Of a DNA stretch of 10,372 nt, positions 7,315 through 10,372 are shown in pieces. Below the pieces are notes generated by a model. That model was not told the origin of the DNA. It saw nothing but the letters and a program-made list of their open reading frames with translations, and ran no database searches. Numbering within the stretch: position 1 is the first letter of the stretch; the number at the start of each line of letters is the position of its first letter. Source of the DNA: Treponema sp. (GTDB lineage: Bacteria; Spirochaetota; Spirochaetia; Treponematales; Treponemataceae); NCBI GenBank assembly GCA_017622055.1, contig JAGARY010000467.1:1-10372 (forward strand), in the 5' to 3' direction. The position numbers were made by a program, and so were the translations under genes.

Positions 7315-7342
7315 TTGAGTTATAAAAAAAGTCCGATAAACT
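7315..7342 (+). promoter_or_regulatory. Possible promoter of the 72-residue membrane protein
   Basis: TTGAGT (7315-7320, 4 of 6 matches) and TAAACT (7337-7342, 4 of 6 matches) are 16 bp apart and end four bases before the ATG at 7347. No Shine-Dalgarno sequence is seen. This is weaker than the hisH promoter in the same spacer; the real boxes could be shifted by a few bases. Confidence 0.3.
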
Positions 7343-7346
7343 AAAT

Positions 7347-7565
7347 ATGAAGTTAAATGAATATTTACCAATTATTCTTGGGGTTTTAAAAAGTCCCATT
7401 GTTATTGGCACAGTTATTGCTATGTTAATTGTAATTAGTTTTGCAAAATACGTTTGTAATTACACCAAAAAACCGCCAAAACCTAAAGGAAAGAAAAATA
7501 AAGTTGTTTCACCAGCACAAAATCCCGCTCCTGCAGAAGAAAATTCCGAAGCAGCAGAAGAATAG
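7347..7565 (+). CDS. Small single-span membrane protein, function unknown
   Basis: A 72-residue protein that I do not recognise. A short polar N-terminus is followed by one long hydrophobic helix (about 9-35). Next comes a Lys/Pro-rich stretch (41-52, including KKPPKPKGKK) and a Pro/Ala/Glu-rich acidic tail ending in EAAEE. The positive-inside rule suggests that the charged tail is cytoplasmic. There is no signal-peptidase or lipobox motif, so it looks like a membrane anchor and not a secreted peptide. It is transcribed divergently from hisH and convergently to murE, so it seems to be a single-gene unit. No ribosome-binding site precedes the ATG. Coding status is supported by the organised hydrophobic/basic/acidic layout and its good fit between flanking genes; homologues have not been checked. 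Confidence 0.6.
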   Translation: MKLNEYLPIILGVLKSPIVIGTVIAMLIVISFAKYVCNYTKKPPKPKGKKNKVVSPAQNPAPAEENSEAAEE

Positions 7566-7582
7566 TTTTATTATTTGGGGGC

Positions 7583-7745
7583 AACCTTATGTGGTTAGTC
7601 GCATTTCGGTTTTCCCTAACGGTCAGCCCGCTTCTTTGCAGAAGCGTGGCTCCCAGTCCTGTTGCTTCGCAGAAGCTTCGCAACGTCCTGGGAAACCTCA
7701 ATTCTCGGCCCCAAGCCATCACCACCGCCCGCCAAAATGCATTCT
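7583..7745. repeat. GC-rich hairpin-forming intergenic element (putative dispersed repeat)
   Basis: This convergent spacer between the small membrane protein and murE differs sharply from its surroundings. I counted 81 G/C in 7601-7740 (about 58%), against about 30% in a sample line of murE. It holds two adjacent hairpins. One has GCTTCT/AGAAGC (7630-7635/7640-7645) with outer GCC/GGC (7626-7628/7648-7650). The other has TCCCAG/CTGGGA (7651-7656/7688-7693) with inner GTTGC/GCAAC (7661-7665/7680-7684). CAGAAGC occurs in both (7639-7645, 7670-7676). A 59-codon plus-strand frame (7589-7768) crosses it and runs 17 bases into the murE 3' end. I treat that frame as a by-product of the element, although small proteins are often annotated on such sequences. 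There are no T tracts, transposase or clear terminal repeats. A REP- or MITE-like element is the best guess. Confidence 0.45.
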
Positions 7746-7751
7746 TGAACA

Positions 7752-9514
7752 CTACAACATTTCTTTAATTGCTTTTTTAGCCTCAGAAATTTCATCATAA
7801 GGCATAACAAAATCTTTATAAATTATGCTATTTTCGTGAGCCTTTCCAAGCAAAAGCACAATATCATCTTTTTGCGCCATAGAAAAAGCTTTTCTAATTG
7901 CCTTAGGTCTATCTGGAATTACAAACAAATCTTTATTCAAAACTTTGCCTTCTTTTACAGAACCTTCCGCAATCATATTCAACAATTCTTCCGGATTTTC
8001 CCCACGAGGATCTTCATCAGCCAAAAATACAAAATCACAATATTGTGCTGCAATTTGCCCTTGCAAAGGTCTTTTTGTTAAATCTCGTTCACCGCCGCTT
8101 CCAAACAAAGCAAACATTCTGCCCTTACATCTTTTTCTAATTGGAGGAAAAATTGCTTCAAAACTAGAAGGCGTGTGAGCATAATCTACAATAACTTCAA
8201 AAGGTTGGCCTTCATCAATTACAGTCATGCGCCCTTTAATTGGCAACAAGTTAGCACATTTTTTTGCAACTTCTTCAAAAGAAAGATTTGTAACAGAACT
8301 AACAGCCATAATAGAAGCCATCAAATTGTAAGCATTAAAAGCACCAGGAAGATTTGCCTGAACTTCAAAAGAAACTTTTTTATCAGAATTTTCCAAAATA
8401 ATTTTTTCAGATTCCTTTTGATTTGATTTGTCGCAATTTGCTTCTATTGTAAAATCAATTCCAGTTGATGTAGAAACAATATTTTTTGCTGTCATAAACG
8501 GAAAATTTTCTGGAATTTCTGGCAATTGAATATTTGTAGAATTTTCTGTTGCTGTTTTTCCAGCTTTTCCCAAAGAAGTGAATCCAAAAACTTTTTGTTT
8601 TGTAGCATTTGCAAAATACAAAGCAGATTCGTCTTCTAAGTTTACTATTCCAATAGAAGGGATTTTTTTATTTTCACCAGCAATTGTTTTTATGTGATTA
8701 TGTGCATCTAGTGCTCTAAAAAGATTTGCTTTATCGCTTTTGTAAGTTTCAAAATTTTTGTGAAATTCCAAATGTTCCAAAGTTACGTTCATAAAAACGC
8801 CGCAATCAAATAAAATGTTTCCACAACGATTTAATTTTTTTGAAAGTCCGTGGGAAGATGTTTCTACAACTGCATATTTGCATCCGTTCATAAGCATTTC
8901 GTTTAGATGATGCTGAATAATTGGAGCTTCTGGCGTTGTTTGGTGTTGAGGATTTGCCAAAGCTTCTCCTCCAAAAGAATATTCAACTGTAGAAATAAAA
9001 CCTGCCTTTTCGCCACACAATCGCAACAACTGCCAAATAAAAGAAACAGTAGAAGATTTTCCTTCTGTTCCAGTAACTCCAATCACAATTAATCTTGAAG
9101 AAGGAGAATCATAAAATCTATCAGAAACAGGTGCCATTGCAAATCTAGAATCTTCAACTTTAATTAAAACCGGAGCAAATTTTACAGATTCTGGACCAAC
9201 TGAATTAATTTCATTATCAATTGTTCTTTCTATAATCACTTTTGCAATTTCTTTTTGCAAATCTTTAGAAAGATTTCCTTGGTAAACAACTACATTTGCA
9301 CCGTTTTTTATAGCCTGAGGAATGTACAAGTTTCCGTCAACATGAGTTCCAGGCAAAGCAAAAAACAAGGAATCTTTTTTTACTTCTCTGGAATCAAAAA
9401 CAAGTGAAGAAATTGGAATGTTGTTTATATCTTCTAATCTTTAATTTCTTGGCCATCAACTGTAACAACTTGATTTTTAAAAGATGGTAAAATTTGCGAT
9501 AAAAGTTTTGTCAT
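7752..9514 (-). CDS. murE: UDP-N-acetylmuramyl-tripeptide synthetase MurE, with apparent 5' frameshift
   Basis: A cytoplasmic Mur ligase that adds the third amino acid to UDP-MurNAc-L-Ala-D-Glu. The main frame (7752-9368 from a TTG) encodes 538 residues: the ATP loop GTEGKS (100-105), TTPEAP (144-149), ETSSHGL, the carbamylated-lysine region YKSDKANLF (209-217), GRM with VDYAHTP, FGSGGERD, DEDPRGENP (451-459) and GKAHENS. Its natural start is further up. ATG 9514, with AAGGA (9528-9532) upstream, opens a frame encoding MTKLLSQILP and 16 more residues before TAG at 9434-9436. The MurE frame takes over there with the N-terminal domain motif LVFDSREV. Restoring one T gives a continuous protein of 587 residues. 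The loop DEDPR differs from the DNPR of diaminopimelate-adding enzymes, so lysine or ornithine is more likely. A non-conserved insert lies at about 265-332. The gene starts 35 bases after the OmpA-domain gene and is probably co-transcribed with it. Confidence 0.85.
9434..9439 (-). other. Apparent single-base deletion in murE
   Basis: On the minus strand the sequence is AAAGATTAGAAG, where AAAGATTTAGAAG would keep the MurE frame open. Frame 0 from ATG 9514 meets TAG here. The MurE frame is itself closed by TAA a few bases upstream, so the shift must lie in this short interval. No slippery heptamer is present. A lost T from a run of three is the simplest reading. Confidence 0.75.
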
Positions 9515-9549
9515 AAGCGTTATTTATTCCTTATTTTTGTAAAATATTA

Positions 9550-10372
9550 CTAGTTTAAAACGATGATTTCAACACGTCTATTTTTTTGTCTACCTTCTTC
9601 TGTTGCATTAGAAGCAATTGGTTCTGTAGAACCTTTTCCTTGACTAAAAATGTGGTAAGCATCTCGCACTCCCAATTGTTTTAAATAAGAAGCAACACTT
9701 TCTGCCCTTTGTTCAGATAAAACTTGGCGAGCACTTTCAGAACCTCTTTCTGCACAATGTCCAGTAATCAAAATATCGTTAGAAAAATCTTGAAGCAAAG
9801 TTGCAATTAAATCTAATTTTTTCTTTTCTGAATCTAGCAAAACTGCGGAATCTGGTTCAAATTGAATGTTTTCAATGGAAATTGTTAATCCTTTTGAACC
9901 TTCTTTAATGTTTACATCCTTTAATTTAAGATTTTCAACAGTTTTTTGCAATTTTTCTACATTTTTTTTGCTATTTGAAAATTTTGCTTGGGTAATTTCT
10001 GCTTTTGAAACGCCTCTAAATTCAACCAAATTATTGTAAACATCAGACATTTTAATTCTAAACTCTTCTGTGTAGTGATCTAAAATGCCATTTTCTTGGT
10101 CCCAGTACAATCTTTGTTTTGAATATCCTGCTGTGGCTAAAAATAAACTTCCTTTTGCAATTTTATCTTTTGTATTTTGAAAGAAAAATTCATAATCAAC
10201 ATCAATAACGCAAAGATTTTTATTGTTGATGTTTGTGTTTCCTACATATTTATATTTTGCTTCAAAAGGAATTATTAAAGGTTCTGTCATATTAAAATAA
10301 CTTCGCATATCGTGAACTTCTTTTCCTTTTGCAGTCCAAGTTTCGCCAATTCCAACTTCGTATTTTGGAAAC
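9550..10372 (-). CDS. OmpA-family peptidoglycan-associated protein (N-terminus beyond window)
   Basis: The frame is open from the right edge to a TAG at 9550-9552, giving the last 273 residues; Met codons such as the one at 10308 are internal. The first 115 or so residues form a beta-rich domain (starting FPKYEVGIGETWTAKGKEVH) that recalls the N-terminal part of treponemal Tp0624-like proteins. A Lys/Glu-rich linker follows (about 125-160), then a C-terminal OmpA/MotB-like domain (about 163-273) with NIQFEPDSAVLL, GHCAERGS (204-211), LSEQRAESV (218-226) and RQKNRRVEI (261-269). Such domains bind peptidoglycan non-covalently and tie the outer membrane to the cell wall in the periplasm. The family Asp that contacts diaminopimelate (GHTD) is Ala here, while the arginine (R222) is kept. 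The signal peptide would be outside the window. murE follows 35 bases downstream on the same strand. Confidence 0.85.
   Translation of the reverse strand, partial: FPKYEVGIGETWTAKGKEVHDMRSYFNMTEPLIIPFEAKYKYVGNTNINNKNLCVIDVDYEFFFQNTKDKIAKGSLFLATAGYSKQRLYWDQENGILDHYTEEFRIKMSDVYNNLVEFRGVSKAEITQAKFSNSKKNVEKLQKTVENLKLKDVNIKEGSKGLTISIENIQFEPDSAVLLDSEKKKLDLIATLLQDFSNDILITGHCAERGSESARQVLSEQRAESVASYLKQLGVRDAYHIFSQGKGSTEPIASNATEEGRQKNRRVEIIVLN

Noticed and set aside
7589..7768. 59-codon plus-strand frame in the GC-rich island as a gene
   Set aside because: It is composed of the hairpin repeats, reads into the antisense 3' end of murE, has only weak ribosome-site resemblance and shows no domain.
7616..7810. 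Minus-strand frame across the island and the murE 3' end
   Set aside because: It overlaps murE in another frame, and its remainder is the reverse reading of the hairpin element.
9430..9445. Programmed -1 ribosomal frameshift in murE
   Set aside because: The slip would have to occur on AAA-GAT between two stops. There is no X-XXY-YYZ heptamer, and I saw no downstream stem-loop or pseudoknot, although I did not fold the region.

Overview
The window is AT-rich bacterial DNA (about one third G+C by eye). Its gene content fits a spirochaete, most likely a Treponema-type organism. The pointers are two adjacent membrane-anchored SpoIIE/PP2C phosphatases, a large OmpA-domain protein resembling the treponemal Tp0624 type, and a MurE whose specificity loop is not the diaminopimelate type. 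This assignment comes from reading the proteins; no search was run.

Layout from left to right. 1-2245 (minus) is a multi-pass membrane PP2C-type phosphatase whose C-terminus runs off the left edge. One base separates it from a second, smaller membrane PP2C phosphatase (2247-3641, minus), and a promoter with a good Shine-Dalgarno site lies upstream of that gene. A 195-bp AT-rich divergent spacer leads to a short RecQ-type helicase (3837-5351, plus). Next comes a 6-pyruvoyl-tetrahydropterin synthase/QueD-family gene (5410-5811, plus), ending in a strong hairpin terminator. Convergent with it is the translationally coupled pair hisH-hisF (5892-7275, minus). Divergent from hisH is a 72-residue single-span membrane protein of unknown function (7347-7565, plus). 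A GC-rich, hairpin-forming element of about 160 bp separates it from murE (7752-9514, minus). murE carries an apparent one-base frameshift near its 5' end. Upstream of it on the same strand is an OmpA-family gene whose N-terminus is beyond the right edge.

How the genes relate. The phosphatase pair looks like a two-gene signalling operon whose target is outside the window. hisH and hisF form the two-subunit imidazole glycerol phosphate synthase. The OmpA-domain protein and murE both concern the envelope and peptidoglycan. Both carry substitutions at positions linked to diaminopimelate recognition, which fits the ornithine-type peptidoglycan known in spirochaetes.

The most notable observations are the murE frameshift and the likely leaderless promoters of queD and hisH (same -35, same 17-bp spacer, -10 box 6-7 bases before ATG). 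Also notable are the GC-rich island, a 3 x 15 bp tandem repeat in the queD promoter, and the Glu-for-Asp change in the first phosphatase. I saw no tRNA, rRNA, CRISPR array, transposase or riboswitch.
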